DNA of 64,000 nucleotides from Ruegeria atlantica (lineage in GTDB: Bacteria > Pseudomonadota > Alphaproteobacteria > Rhodobacterales > Rhodobacteraceae). The notes beneath the pieces are model-generated. The model had not been told where the DNA came from, made no database searches, and was given only the letters and a program-made list of their open reading frames with translations. Where the stretch lies: assembly GCA_013032095.1 (NCBI GenBank), contig WQBJ01000004.1:186001-250000 (forward strand), read 5' to 3'. The position numbers were made by a program, and so were the translations under genes. The stretch's first letter is position 1; each line of letters begins with the position of its first letter. Below are positions 8,986-18,697 of the stretch, one piece after another.

Positions 8986-11900
8986 TCAACGGTCTGATGC
9001 AGGTGCCCCGAAAGTTCGCTTTGGCTCGTCCGGTTTGACGGGCTGCGAATTTGGCCCGTCGGAAACCGTTGGCGCCGGTGCCCTCAGTAAGTTCCGCAGA
9101 AACAGCGGCGCCAAACCGGACAACGGGTTAACAGACACTTTTGGCTGCCGCAGTGGGCCAGTTAGGGTGTAGTTGAACCCAATGACGCCCTCGCCCTTTT
9201 TGGTGAATACACTGCCTATGGCATTCACCAGATAGATCGGAGAGATCGCACCGCGCAGGTTCAGCATCCCAGAAACCGTGTCGATTGTACCGTCAAATGA
9301 CAGACCCATTGATGGTCCGATCGCACTGCCGCTGAGGACTTTGACCTGAGTTGGCGTTAGCCGCATCCGGCTTTCGATGGTAGAGAAAAAGATGCCCTGC
9401 CCGGCCATTTCGTCCAGCAGACCAACCAGACTGATCGCGTTCAACAGCGCAGCCATCGCCGGAGCGTCCTTGATGCGAGTGTTGGTGATTTTCACGTTCA
9501 CGTCGTAGTTTCCGGGCCCCGCCACCGGTTCCAGTTGCAGGTTCAAGGATCCGCCGCGCGCTTGGGTGATCATTCCCGCCGACCGCAAAACCGCGCCCGC
9601 ATCACCAGATGTCAGCGTTACCGCGCTGCGCCCTGAACGCGGAGAGACCTGCCCGCGAACAGGAGCGCCCCCATTCACACTGGCGGTGAATGCGCCGTTG
9701 ACACCTCCGGTGGTTTGAAATGCGCCCCTGAATCCAGTCAAAGCGATGGTCTCGGTAACTTGCAGGCGATCCAGCACCACGTCCAGTCGTGGCCCCACAC
9801 CAGAGCCGCCACCACCGCCACTGCCGAAGGCCGCACGCCCCAAGTTCATGACACCGCCAAGAACGCGAATATTGGGTACGGCGCCACCAGTGTTGACCAG
9901 TTCAGCAGGGACCGCCAACCAGTTCCCCAAATCGAACGAGCTGAACTGAACGCGGTCAAAATTCCCCTGATTGAAAGAAATTGACGCGGTGGTGCGCAAC
10001 CCTGCCGCGTTTAGCTTGAGTTCGTCCACACGCAAGTTTTCTCCCAGCGTCGCCGCGACGGTCATTGTGCCCTTTGTTCCCGCCCCTTTGCGCCAACCCA
10101 GTTCCGGGATCGCCAAGGCGACCCCTGTCAGGTCAGACGAGGCCGTGAGTTTCGGCGGCTCCCCCGCTCCAATGCCCAAAGCGATATCCGCAGCGCCCTG
10201 CCCGGTCAGCATACCCTGAGGTAGACCCGCCTTTAATTCGGTCATAAGACGGGGAGAAAGTTCGATCTGTCCGGTCAACTCACTGCGCTGTGGTTCGCTG
10301 CCGCCGATTGGTTGCCGCCACGTGGCCTCAATTGGGACATCCCCGAAAAGCCCATTGCCTGAGACCTCAACCTCTGTCTCGTCGCCCTCAAGGACCAACC
10401 GGTCTGCACTTACCGAGAAGCCGGGAACCAGCCTGTCACTTTGAACGTTGTCGATTTCTCCGAGAAAGTGGAACTCCGTCTCTTCGAACTTCAACCCTTT
10501 CTTCATTGGCAGAGCCAATGTTCCGGCGAGGCTTACCTTTCCCTCAGCCAGATCAACCGGAAGATTGGCTTTGGTCAGCAATTGCAGCGGCGGTCGGTCG
10601 AGGAGCGACAAAGCCGCTGTAGTGCTGCCGCTGGCAGTGATCCGGGTAATAGACGGAGACACGCCCTTGATGCTGGTATCGGGAATAATGAACGAGGTGC
10701 CGGTTGCGTCAATCGCACCCCCCTGATCCGCGAATACAACCCCCGCCTCGGCTGTTGCAGTAAAGCGATTATTGATCAGACTGGCCTGTCCCTGCGCGTT
10801 CTCAAGCGGTGGCAGCGTCTTGGCGAACCTGATCTTTGCTTTTTCGAACCCGAAATCCAGGTAAATGTCGGGCTTACTGCCAGGCCGCAGCCGTAAGGCA
10901 AAATCGACGTCCGAGAACTGGCCTTCATACAGGTTTTGCGCCACCCACACTCGGGGTTTCGGCGCCAGCCTTTCCGGCCAGTAGTTCAGCAACTCATCCG
11001 CGTTCATGCTGTCCAAATGCGCATCCAGCTCTGCTGCCCAGCCCTCGGGTTCGCCAATCAGTTTGCCGAACCCCAGCAAGCGATAGTTGGCGTCTTCAAC
11101 CATGATCTGCCCCAACCGCAGCTCGAATGGGGCAAGTTTCATCTGCATCTCCAAATCGGCCCGTGCCAGTTCCAGCGGTTCAGGGAAAAGGCCGGCCGGG
11201 TTGATGGTGAGACTGCTGAGGCTCAGCTGCGAGGTCAGGCTGTCAAGCGCACCGCTCTCAATACCGTTCAGAAACGCTTTGCCTTCGGCCTGAAGGGACC
11301 CCCAGGCCGAGACGACCGACACTTCGTTGAAATCCAACTCCTGACGACTTGGGGTATAGGTGAAATAGGTGCTGGCCGACTCGAATGGAATCGGGCGCGT
11401 TTCCTGCGTCGGCTGCACCGCCCCCGCTCCGAGGTTCAGTGTTGCAAATAGCGGACCCAACGCCGCGTTGCTGTCGACGCTGCCGCGCAACGCACCTGAA
11501 ATCGGTGCCTTGAGAACTTGCAACCACGATAGGGCAAGGCTCTGGCTGGCGATATCTTCGGCCGGAAGATCGGTGATCGCGATGCCGAACGCGGCTTGTG
11601 GAGTGCCCAAAACACTGGTGTAATTTGCCTCGATCGAACTGGCATAGTCGCGGCCGGTCAGTACTGAAAAGCCCGTGGCCAGATGCATCTCATCCCCGGT
11701 TCGGGTGGCGGTGATATGCCCACCGTCGAACACCCAGGCCCGACCAAGCCGCAGGTCTTGATAGTCCAAGGTCAGGGATTCCAGCTCGACCGAGCGCAGA
11801 CCTGACAAAATGGGCGACAGGAACACATCGTCGGATTGTTCGATCAACTGCGCGAGATCCGGCGCCTGTTGAACTGGTGCACTGCCCGAACCAACGGTCA

Positions 11901-12363
11901 GTGATAGCGCGCCGTCCAACCCGCGGGTCAACGCAATTTGCGCATCGTGCAAGATAATACGGCGTGGGCGAATCTGCCCGCGCAGTAGCCCGCGCATCGA
12001 CAGGCGCGTCCGCAAATCCGACACCTGAGCAATTTGTTGTCCTGCTGCATCGCTTATAGTCACGTCAGTCAGTCGCAGCCGCGGTCGCCACTCTTCGTTT
12101 ATGATGAAACTGGCATCCCCAAATCGGAATTGAAGCCCACCAAGGCTTTGCTCTAGCCGCTGCTCGACCTGTTTGCGCAGCCATTCAGGCGCGTGCAGGT
12201 TCTGACCAAACAGAAAGAGCCATCCCGCAAAAACCAGCAGGCCCAGTGTCAGGATAGTCCAACCGGAAAAATGCGCAGCTTTCCGACGGCGCGAGCGGTG
12301 ATGCCGGGGCTTCTCCGGCTGCGTCGCACTTTTTTCTTTGTGCTGCACCAATTTTCTATCCAC
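8986..12363 (-). CDS. AsmA-like / DUF3971 protein (YhdP-like, envelope)
   Basis: 1125 residues. A basic N-terminus (HHRSRRRK) and one membrane anchor at about residues 33-52 ([19 protein letters not shown]) precede a very long region of repeated beta-rich segments, including the DUF3971 part in the first half and an AsmA-like C-terminal domain ([20 protein letters not shown], then [15 protein letters not shown]). Proteins of this class (YhdP, TamB, AsmA) are thought to bridge the periplasm and carry phospholipid to the outer membrane. The start is uncertain: GTG 12363 has AAAAGG but very close, and GTG 12348 is an option. It is divergent from bcp with 68 nt between. Confidence 0.85.
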   Translation of the reverse strand: MDRKLVQHKEKSATQPEKPRHHRSRRRKAAHFSGWTILTLGLLVFAGWLFLFGQNLHAPEWLRKQVEQRLEQSLGGLQFRFGDASFIINEEWRPRLRLTDVTISDAAGQQIAQVSDLRTRLSMRGLLRGQIRPRRIILHDAQIALTRGLDGALSLTVGSGSAPVQQAPDLAQLIEQSDDVFLSPILSGLRSVELESLTLDYQDLRLGRAWVFDGGHITATRTGDEMHLATGFSVLTGRDYASSIEANYTSVLGTPQAAFGIAITDLPAEDIASQSLALSWLQVLKAPISGALRGSVDSNAALGPLFATLNLGAGAVQPTQETRPIPFESASTYFTYTPSRQELDFNEVSVVSAWGSLQAEGKAFLNGIESGALDSLTSQLSLSSLTINPAGLFPEPLELARADLEMQMKLAPFELRLGQIMVEDANYRLLGFGKLIGEPEGWAAELDAHLDSMNADELLNYWPERLAPKPRVWVAQNLYEGQFSDVDFALRLRPGSKPDIYLDFGFEKAKIRFAKTLPPLENAQGQASLINNRFTATAEAGVVFADQGGAIDATGTSFIIPDTSIKGVSPSITRITASGSTTAALSLLDRPPLQLLTKANLPVDLAEGKVSLAGTLALPMKKGLKFEETEFHFLGEIDNVQSDRLVPGFSVSADRLVLEGDETEVEVSGNGLFGDVPIEATWRQPIGGSEPQRSELTGQIELSPRLMTELKAGLPQGMLTGQGAADIALGIGAGEPPKLTASSDLTGVALAIPELGWRKGAGTKGTMTVAATLGENLRVDELKLNAAGLRTTASISFNQGNFDRVQFSSFDLGNWLAVPAELVNTGGAVPNIRVLGGVMNLGRAAFGSGGGGGSGVGPRLDVVLDRLQVTETIALTGFRGAFQTTGGVNGAFTASVNGGAPVRGQVSPRSGRSAVTLTSGDAGAVLRSAGMITQARGGSLNLQLEPVAGPGNYDVNVKITNTRIKDAPAMAALLNAISLVGLLDEMAGQGIFFSTIESRMRLTPTQVKVLSGSAIGPSMGLSFDGTIDTVSGMLNLRGAISPIYLVNAIGSVFTKKGEGVIGFNYTLTGPLRQPKVSVNPLSGLAPLFLRNLLRAPAPTVSDGPNSQPVKPDEPKRTFGAPASDR

Positions 12364-12431
12364 GCCTTTTAACCCGCTCGTGCCGCCCTATGATGACGGG
12401 CAGCCCTTAAAAAACTTTAGCGGAGTTTCCA

Positions 12432-12893
12432 ATGCCCGACGTTTCAGACATCGCCCCTGATTTCACTTTGCCTCGCGACGGGGGGGGCGAGGTTACCCTG
12501 TCCGCCCTGCGCGGTGGCACCGTGGTTTTGTTCTTCTACCCTCGTGATGATACGCCGGGCTGCACCAAGGAATCCATCGGTTTCTCGGAACAACTTCAAG
12601 CCTTTGGTGATGCCGGCGCTCAAGTTTTCGGCATCTCGCGCGATAGCGTGGCCAAGCACGACAAATTCGTGGCCAAGCACAACCTGACAACGCCGCTGCT
12701 GTCCGACGAGGGCTCGACCGTTTGCGAGGACTATGGTGTGTGGGTCGAAAAGAACATGTATGGGCGCAAGTCCATGGGCATCGAACGCTCGACTTTCATC
12801 ATCGACGCCGAGGGCAAGATCGCCAGGGTCTGGCGCAAGGTCAAAGTCCCCGGCCACGTGGATGAGGTGCTGGAGGCTGTCCGCGCCCTGTGA
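12432..12893 (+). CDS. bcp: Thioredoxin-dependent thiol peroxidase, Bcp/PrxQ family
   Basis: 153-residue cytoplasmic peroxiredoxin reducing peroxides. The peroxidatic Cys is C44 in YPRDDTPGCTKE. The usual resolving Cys five residues on is absent (ESIG in place of EACG), and the only other Cys is C98 in STVCEDYGVW. So it is either a 1-Cys enzyme or uses C98. The C-terminal IERSTFIIDAEGKI and KVKVPGHVDEVL fit the alphaproteobacterial form. The gene lies 64 nt upstream of the DUF455 gene and may share its transcript. Confidence 0.94.
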   Translation: MPDVSDIAPDFTLPRDGGGEVTLSALRGGTVVLFFYPRDDTPGCTKESIGFSEQLQAFGDAGAQVFGISRDSVAKHDKFVAKHNLTTPLLSDEGSTVCEDYGVWVEKNMYGRKSMGIERSTFIIDAEGKIARVWRKVKVPGHVDEVLEAVRAL

Positions 12894-12957
12894 CCCCTCT
12901 CGACCACGGTCGCCATCCGGTCTAAGACCCGCGCAATTGAGCAAGCGGAGAAACCCA

Positions 12958-13794
12958 GTGTCGAAAACACTGACGCAGATGGCGACCGAAGTTCTGACCA
13001 CGGCGGACGGGCGGGAGAAAACCGCCCTATCCAAACGTCATTCGGCGGCATGGTTTGAGTCGCGCAAGGGTGAGGCCCCGGCGATCGAGATCGGCACCGC
13101 CGAGCCGCCCATGTCTCCGGCCCGCCCGGACAAGCCCGAACTGCTGTCTCCGCGCGAGGTGCCGAAGCGCAAACCCGGAACCGAAGCAGGCCGCATCGCC
13201 CTGCTGCACGCGGTTGCCCATATCGAATTGAATGCGGTCGACCTGCACTGGGACATCATCGCCCGCTTTGGACACATCACCATGCCAATCGGGTTTTATG
13301 ACGACTGGGTCAAATGCGCCGAAGAGGAATCGCGCCATTTCGAGATGGTCTGTGATTGTTTGGAAAGCATGGGCAGCCACTACGGTGCCCTGCCCGCTCA
13401 TGCCGGTATGTGGCGCGCGGCCGAGGACACGGCCGAAGACCTAATGGGCCGTCTGGCCGTCGTACCAATGGTGCTTGAGGCGCGCGGACTGGATGTTACA
13501 CCCGGCATGATCGACATTTTCCGCAAGGCCAAGGCCGAACAAGCCATCGCCGCGCTGGAAGTCATCTACGCCGAAGAAGTCGGCCACGTAGCCTATGGAT
13601 CGAAATGGTTCCACTTCCTGTGCGGGCGCGAAAATGCTGACCCCAAGGACGTGTTTCACCAACTGGTGCGGCGGTACTTCCACGGGGTACTGAAACCTCC
13701 GTTCAACGAGGAAAAACGCGCTGAGGCGGGGCTGCCGCCCGATTTCTACTGGCCATTGACCGAAGACCTACCTCCACCGGGTGCCGCGCAGTAA
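12958..13794 (+). CDS. DUF455 family ferritin-like protein
   Basis: 278 residues from GTG 12958, which has GGAG nine bases upstream; an open frame extends further back into bcp but without a start signal. The family has a ferritin-like four-helix core; here IALLHAVAHIELNAVDLHWD, CAEEESRHFEMVCDCLESMG, and EVIYAEEVGHVAYGSKWF give the paired Glu/ExxH motifs expected of a di-iron site. The function is not known, though members lie near tRNA-modifying MiaE-like enzymes in fold. It follows bcp in the same direction. Confidence 0.88.
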   Translation: MSKTLTQMATEVLTTADGREKTALSKRHSAAWFESRKGEAPAIEIGTAEPPMSPARPDKPELLSPREVPKRKPGTEAGRIALLHAVAHIELNAVDLHWDIIARFGHITMPIGFYDDWVKCAEEESRHFEMVCDCLESMGSHYGALPAHAGMWRAAEDTAEDLMGRLAVVPMVLEARGLDVTPGMIDIFRKAKAEQAIAALEVIYAEEVGHVAYGSKWFHFLCGRENADPKDVFHQLVRRYFHGVLKPPFNEEKRAEAGLPPDFYWPLTEDLPPPGAAQ

Positions 13795-13973
13795 ACGTGC
13801 TCAACTTGACGTTATCGGCAGATTCCCGCCGAGAATTGGCGGGAAAAAGTAGGTTTCATGTGTGAACTGGTTAACAAACTTGCCCAAAAGGCAAGCGCCC
13901 TCTATGCAGTGCGCCCAAGGGACGGCGATCATTCACGACCGATCCCGATCTTGGGGATATGAGGTATAGGCGC

Positions 13974-15299
13974 GTGCGAACCCGTCTGGCAATCAAACTA
14001 CACTCACTGCTTGAACGGCATTTCCCGGAGCGCCGGGTCTTTCTGAAATCTGACAACGACACGCGCTTTATCCGGCTTAGCTCGGAAACACAGGTGGCTG
14101 CTGTGGCCGGGGTTGCTGTGATTGTTGGCTGGACCGCGGTCGCGACGGCAATCCTGCTGATGGACAACATCGGATCAGGCAACTTCCGCGAGCAGGCCAA
14201 GCGAGATCAGGCGACCTATCAGGAGCGTCTGAACATCCTGTCCGCCGAACGCGATGCCCGCGCACAAGAGGCGCTGGCCGCACAGGACCGCTTTAACGCA
14301 GCGCTTGAACAAATTTCTGCGATGCAATCCGAGCTTCTGACCTCGGAAAACCGCCGCCGCGAGTTGGAGACAGGGATCGAGGTCATCCAGACCACCCTGC
14401 GTACCACAATGAAGCAACGGGAAGAGGCTCGGACCGAACTAGCCGAAATGCAGGTCGAAACCGGTGACGGCGACATGTACGTGACCGCCCTAGCCCACCC
14501 CGAGCAGATGAACTTCATGACCGAAGCGCTGGTCCGCACCGCAGCCGAACGGGACCAGATTGCGTCGGACGCTCGGGACGCATTCGATCAGCGCGAAGAA
14601 CTAGAACTTGAAATCCAACTGATGCAGGAACGCAGCGACGAAATTTTCCGCCAGTTGGAAGAGGCGATGGTGATCTCGGTCGAGCCGCTGGACAAGATGT
14701 TCCGCGAGGCCGGAATGCCTACCGACCGGATTATCGAAGAAGTCCGCCGCGGCTATAGCGGTATGGGTGGCCCCCTCACCCCCATCTCTTTCAGCACGCG
14801 CGGAGAGGATCTGACCCCCGACGAAATCCGCGCAAACGTGTTGCTGCAACAGATGGACCAGTTGAACCTGTACCGCATAGCCGCCGAAAAAGCCCCCTTT
14901 GCAAGCCCGGTGCATGACGTTGTCCGCTATACCAGCGGTTTCGGTTTTCGTCGTGACCCCAAGACAGGCGGCCGTCGCATGCATAACGGAGCTGATTTCG
15001 CGGGCGCGCACGGCACCGACATCTTTGCCACCGCCGATGGCGTGGTAACTCATGCGGGCTGGCAATCGGGCTTTGGGCGGCTGGTCAAAATCAAGCACGC
15101 CTTCGGAATTGAGACACTTTACGCCCATAACACCAAGATCCGAGTGAAGGTTGGTCAAAGGGTCTCGCGTGGGGATCATATTGCTGATATGGGTAGCACC
15201 GGACGGTCTACCGGTACGCATCTGCACTATGAAGTACGCGCAAACGGAAAACCTGTTAACCCAATGACTTATATCAAGGCTGCGAGAAATGTTTTCTAA
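13974..15299 (+). CDS. M23 family peptidase with N-terminal membrane anchor and coiled coil (DUF5930)
   Basis: A membrane-anchored periplasmic LytM-type endopeptidase or a degenerate activator of cell-wall hydrolases. From GTG 13974 the order is: cytoplasmic basic start (RTRLAIKLHSLLERHFPERR), membrane segment at ~45-65, a long coiled coil to about residue 230, then an M23 domain with HNGADF, LYAHNTK and THLHYEV, i.e. all the zinc and catalytic residues (HxxxD, HxH) are present. ATG 13959 in the same frame is an alternative start, five residues longer. The end overlaps the bactofilin gene by 11 nt, a pairing known elsewhere in cell-shape control. Confidence 0.9.
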   Translation: MRTRLAIKLHSLLERHFPERRVFLKSDNDTRFIRLSSETQVAAVAGVAVIVGWTAVATAILLMDNIGSGNFREQAKRDQATYQERLNILSAERDARAQEALAAQDRFNAALEQISAMQSELLTSENRRRELETGIEVIQTTLRTTMKQREEARTELAEMQVETGDGDMYVTALAHPEQMNFMTEALVRTAAERDQIASDARDAFDQREELELEIQLMQERSDEIFRQLEEAMVISVEPLDKMFREAGMPTDRIIEEVRRGYSGMGGPLTPISFSTRGEDLTPDEIRANVLLQQMDQLNLYRIAAEKAPFASPVHDVVRYTSGFGFRRDPKTGGRRMHNGADFAGAHGTDIFATADGVVTHAGWQSGFGRLVKIKHAFGIETLYAHNTKIRVKVGQRVSRGDHIADMGSTGRSTGTHLHYEVRANGKPVNPMTYIKAARNVF

Positions 15300-15789
15300 G
15301 AACAAAATCAACGAGCCCGCACCGAGCACCGCTGAGACGGCAAAGCCTGCCGCTCCGGCGACACCTGCGGCCCCTGCCCCTTCGGAAAGCAAGGCGACAT
15401 CCGCGCCCAAGCCCAAACCTCCGGCATCGGTTCTGTCTTCGGACCTGCACATTACAGGCAACCTGAAGACAACAGGTGACATTCAGGTTGAAGGCACTGT
15501 CGAAGGCGACATCCGCGCGCACCTGCTGACCATCGGTGAAACCGCAACCATCAAAGGCGAAGTCACCGCCGATGACGTCGTGATCAACGGCCGCATCGTT
15601 GGCCGTGTACGTGGCCTGAAAGTGCGCCTGACCTCGACCGCCCGCGTCGAAGGCGACATCATCCATAAGACCATCGCCATCGAAAGCGGTGCGCATTTCG
15701 AAGGCTCTGTGCAGCGTCAGGACGATCCCCTGAACCCCGGCCGCAGCGCCAAATCCGGCGCCAACCCGGCGGCTGAGGTCAAACAGTAA
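15289..15789 (+). CDS. Bactofilin (polymer-forming cytoskeletal protein)
   Basis: 166 residues. A Pro/Ala-rich disordered N-terminus (about 45 residues) is followed by the DUF583/bactofilin beta-helix, with regular Gly/Val turns: SDLHITGNLKTTGDIQVEG, TVEGDIRAHLLTIGE, GRVRGLKVRLT, VEGDIIHKTIAIESGAHFEG. Bactofilins polymerise without nucleotide and often recruit M23 peptidases; the gene starts inside the end of such a peptidase gene, suggesting translational coupling. A strong terminator follows. Confidence 0.95.
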   Translation: MFSKNKINEPAPSTAETAKPAAPATPAAPAPSESKATSAPKPKPPASVLSSDLHITGNLKTTGDIQVEGTVEGDIRAHLLTIGETATIKGEVTADDVVINGRIVGRVRGLKVRLTSTARVEGDIIHKTIAIESGAHFEGSVQRQDDPLNPGRSAKSGANPAAEVKQ

Positions 15790-15813
15790 CGCTGACCCCA
15801 TATCCGAATGATC

Positions 15814-15846
15814 AAACGCCGCAGGACACCCTGCGGCGTTTTCTTT
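15814..15846 (+). terminator. Terminator after bactofilin gene
   Basis: 12-bp stem (AAACGCCGCAGG at 15814-15825 with 15830-15841), loop ACAC, then a T-rich run TTTTCTTTT. Confidence 0.9.
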
Positions 15847-15884
15847 TGCCTTGCTGCCCGGCATTGTCAGTATAGGGTTCTGAC

Positions 15885-16694
15885 ATGTTGATCTTTTTCT
15901 CAATCCTGCTGCTCATCGTTGGCTTTTTCGTTTACCGTTACTGGTCCAAATCGCAGGCGCGTCAGGAACTGCTGGCCACACCTCTGACCAACCATCAGCG
16001 CAGTGTGATCGAACATAAGGTGCCGCTGATCCGCCGATTGCCCCCTGACCTGCGCGCCAAGCTGGACGGCAAGGTGAATCTGTTTCTGGATCAGGTGCAG
16101 TTCCACGGCTGCGACGGGTTGGAAGTTACTGAAGAGATGGAATTGGCCATCGCCGCCCAAGCCAGCCTGCTGCTGGTCAACAGCGACCTGTGGTACGACC
16201 ATTTGACAACCATCTTGATCTACCCGAGCGCCTTCAAATCCCGTCAACGCAGGCAGGATGGATATGTGGTCAGCGAAAAGGAAATTGTCCGCACCGGAGA
16301 AAGCTGGGATCGCGGACCGGTCATCCTGTCGTGGTCGCACAGCAAACAGGGCGCTGCGAACGACCATGATGGTCAAAATGTGGTTCTGCACGAATTCGCG
16401 CATCAGGTCGACGACCTGTCGGGCGGCACCAACGGCGTTCCGATCCTGAGCGACGGACAGAGCTTTGCGGAATGGGAGCGTGTGTTTCTGACTGCCTATG
16501 ACGCCCATGTCCACGCTGTCGAGCATCACCAGCATACTGTCATCGATCCCTATGGCGCTGTGGGGCATGAAGAGTTTTTTGCCGTCTCGGTCGAAGTGTT
16601 TTTTGAACAACCGCGACAATTGAAAGCTGCTGTTCCGGAGGTGTACGAGCAACTCTCCAAATTGTTCCGGTTGGACCCCGCCACCTGGGATTAA
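15885..16694 (+). CDS. mtfA: Zinc-dependent peptidase, MtfA (M90) family
   Basis: 269 residues. MtfA in E. coli is a zinc peptidase linked to Mlc and glucose uptake control. The HExxH site is H169-E-F-A-H173 (VVLHEFAHQVD), and the downstream Glu is in GHEEFFAVSVEVFFEQP. An N-terminal membrane segment (LIFFSILLLIVGFFVYRYW) suggests inner-membrane anchoring. ATG 15885 lies just after the bactofilin terminator, so it has its own promoter. The target protein in this organism is unknown. Confidence 0.92.
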   Translation: MLIFFSILLLIVGFFVYRYWSKSQARQELLATPLTNHQRSVIEHKVPLIRRLPPDLRAKLDGKVNLFLDQVQFHGCDGLEVTEEMELAIAAQASLLLVNSDLWYDHLTTILIYPSAFKSRQRRQDGYVVSEKEIVRTGESWDRGPVILSWSHSKQGAANDHDGQNVVLHEFAHQVDDLSGGTNGVPILSDGQSFAEWERVFLTAYDAHVHAVEHHQHTVIDPYGAVGHEEFFAVSVEVFFEQPRQLKAAVPEVYEQLSKLFRLDPATWD

Positions 16695-16784
16695 GACCTG
16701 CCGAATACGTTCGGTGTTACGTCAGTTTCACAAAAATCGATTTTTGAATTACACTGAAACCCATTGTTTTCTGGAGGGCTTTTC

Positions 16785-17471
16785 ATGTCATCAAAACTCA
16801 TGGCCGAATTCTTCGGCACGTTCTGGCTGGTGCTGGGCGGCTGCGGTAGCGCTGTTCTGGCGGCAGGCGTTGCCGATGTGGGCATCGGTTGGTTGGGTGT
16901 TTCCTTTGCCTTCGGCTTGACGGTTCTGACCATGGCCTATGCGGTCGGACACATATCGGGTGGGCATTTCAACCCGGCGGTCAGCCTCGGCCTTATGATC
17001 GGCGGAAGGTTCCCGGCCCAAGAGTTGATCCCCTACTGGATCGCGCAGGTGATCGGCGCAATCGCCGCCGCAGCCGTCCTTTTTCTGATTGTCAGCGGCG
17101 CACCTGGATTTGAGGGGGTTGGCGGATTTGCCTCGAACGGCTACGGAGAAGCCTCGCCCGAGGGCTATTCGATGATGTCCGCATTGGTGATTGAAATTGT
17201 GATGACCGCGTTCTTCATCATCGTCATTCTTGGTGCAACATCAAACTTTGCGCCCGACGGCTTTGCCCCGATCGCAATTGGTTTGTGCCTAACTCTGATT
17301 CACCTGATTTCGATCCCAGTGACCAACACATCGGTCAATCCGGCGCGGTCTACCGGTGTGGCGCTGTTTGCTGACGCTCCGGCGCTGGCACAACTCTGGC
17401 TGTTCTGGGTCGCGCCTCTGATCGGCGCTGCCATCGGGGCGCTAATATGGCAGGTAATGGGAGACGACTGA
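16785..17471 (+). CDS. aqpZ: Aquaporin Z
   Basis: 228-residue six-helix water channel of the inner membrane. Both NPA boxes are present (HFNPAVSLG and SVNPARSTG), and the pore filter Arg follows the second. The N-terminus ([21 protein letters not shown]) is typical of AqpZ. ATG 16785 has GGAGGG ten bases upstream, which selects it over an in-frame codon seven residues earlier. It is followed by a bidirectional terminator. Confidence 0.96.
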   Translation: MSSKLMAEFFGTFWLVLGGCGSAVLAAGVADVGIGWLGVSFAFGLTVLTMAYAVGHISGGHFNPAVSLGLMIGGRFPAQELIPYWIAQVIGAIAAAAVLFLIVSGAPGFEGVGGFASNGYGEASPEGYSMMSALVIEIVMTAFFIIVILGATSNFAPDGFAPIAIGLCLTLIHLISIPVTNTSVNPARSTGVALFADAPALAQLWLFWVAPLIGAAIGALIWQVMGDD

Positions 17472-17478
17472 GCCCAAG

Positions 17479-17512
17479 AAAGCCCCGATGATCATACACA
17501 TCGGGGCTTTTC
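17479..17512. terminator. Bidirectional terminator between aqpZ and ppiA
   Basis: 12-bp stem AAAGCCCCGATG / CATCGGGGCTTT (17479-17490 with 17499-17510) with an 8-nt loop, between convergent genes, T-rich on the aqpZ side and A-rich on the other. Confidence 0.9.
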
Positions 17513-17515
17513 TAT

Positions 17516-18064
17516 TTATTCGGTGACGGTGACTTTTTTCATCACGTCCGGCTGGCCGATCACAGTGCCGTTGGGGCCATCGCCCCGCTTGATCGCATCC
17601 ACCACATCCATACCGTCAGTGACCTGACCGACAACCGTGTACGCTCCGTTCAGATGCGGGGCGGGTGCAAACATAATGAAAAACTGCGAATTAGCACTGT
17701 CCGGGTCCTGCGCCCGCGCCATGCCTACAACACCGCGGTCGAAGTTGTAATCCGAGAACTCGGCGGGCAGGTCAGGGCGATCAGACGCACCTGTTCCGGC
17801 ACGACGCATGTCGCCACCGATACGGCCAAATTCAACGTCTCCGGTCTGCGCCATGAACCCGTCTATCACGCGGTGGAACACCACCCCGTCATACTTGCCC
17901 TCAGCTGCCAGAGTGCTGATTTGCTCAACGTGTTGCGGCGCAAGGTCATCGAACAGGTCGACAGTGACGGTGCCGTTGGCGCCCTCACCTTCGATCTCGA
18001 TCTGAAGGCCTGTGGCCAGGGCGGGGCTGGCCAGAAGGGCAAAAGTAGCGGCCAGCTTATACAT
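17516..18064 (-). CDS. Periplasmic cyclophilin-type peptidyl-prolyl isomerase
   Basis: 182 residues with a signal peptide (KLAATFALLASPALA, cleavage near residue 18), so it is exported. Cyclophilin motifs are FHRVIDGFMAQTGD (catalytic Arg and Phe), NSQFFIMFAPAPHLNGAYT and GQVTDGMDVVDAI. It folds proline-containing envelope proteins by cis-trans isomerisation. Its start overlaps the end of the upstream cyclophilin gene by 8 nt, so the two are translationally coupled, one product cytoplasmic and one exported. Confidence 0.95.
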   Translation of the reverse strand: MYKLAATFALLASPALATGLQIEIEGEGANGTVTVDLFDDLAPQHVEQISTLAAEGKYDGVVFHRVIDGFMAQTGDVEFGRIGGDMRRAGTGASDRPDLPAEFSDYNFDRGVVGMARAQDPDSANSQFFIMFAPAPHLNGAYTVVGQVTDGMDVVDAIKRGDGPNGTVIGQPDVMKKVTVTE

Positions 18065-18563
18065 CAGCCGCTACCTTGACGCTGATCATGCGATCCGGGG
18101 TCGCAGGCGGCTCACCGCGGGTGATGGCATCAACATGCTCCATGCCTTCAATGACGCGGCCGTAAACGGTGTACTGGCCGTTCAGGAAGTGGTTGTCCTT
18201 GAAGTTGATGAAGAACTGCGAGTTGGCCGAGTCCGGGTTCTGCGAACGTGCCGCACCCAGCGTGCCACGGTCGTGCGGCAGCTTGGAGAATTCGGCAGGA
18301 ACATTCGGCAGCGACGAGCCGCCGGTGCCTGCCATACGCAGGTTGAATCCATCTTCCATGTCGCCATGCTGAACGTCGCCGGTCTGCGCCATGAAGCCGT
18401 CAATTACACGGTGGAAGGCCACGTTGTCATACTCGCCACCACGCGCCAGTTCCTTCATGCGGGCGCTGTGCTGAGGGGCCACGTCGGGTAGCAGCTCGAC
18501 GACGACATTGCCGTCTTTCAGTTCGATGATGATCGTGTTTTCGGGATCCTTGATCTCGGCCAT
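18057..18563 (-). CDS. ppiB: Cytoplasmic cyclophilin-type peptidyl-prolyl isomerase
   Basis: 168 residues without a signal peptide. FHRVIDGFMAQTGD, NSQFFINFKDNHFLNGQYT and GRVIEGMEHVDAI define the cyclophilin fold and active site. It shares the catalytic core with the downstream exported paralogue (8-nt gene overlap), pointing to a local duplication with one copy gaining a signal peptide. ATG 18563 is preceded by AGGAGGG. Confidence 0.95.
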   Translation of the reverse strand: MAEIKDPENTIIIELKDGNVVVELLPDVAPQHSARMKELARGGEYDNVAFHRVIDGFMAQTGDVQHGDMEDGFNLRMAGTGGSSLPNVPAEFSKLPHDRGTLGAARSQNPDSANSQFFINFKDNHFLNGQYTVYGRVIEGMEHVDAITRGEPPATPDRMISVKVAADV

Positions 18564-18697
18564 GAGGCCCTCCTGTCGTTTAACTTGCGCAAATACCTAT
18601 GATGCGAGCGCGCGAATGCCAAGTGACGCATTGACCTGAGGGCAAAATGCAGGAAAAGAACCGCCTAAATCTGTTTCACATTTCCGAGGATTGCACG

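Noticed and set aside
13823..13845. TTCCCGCC/GGCGGGAA stem after the DUF455 gene as its terminator
   Set aside because: The run after the stem is A, not T, on the coding strand, and no minus-strand gene reads into it; not called.
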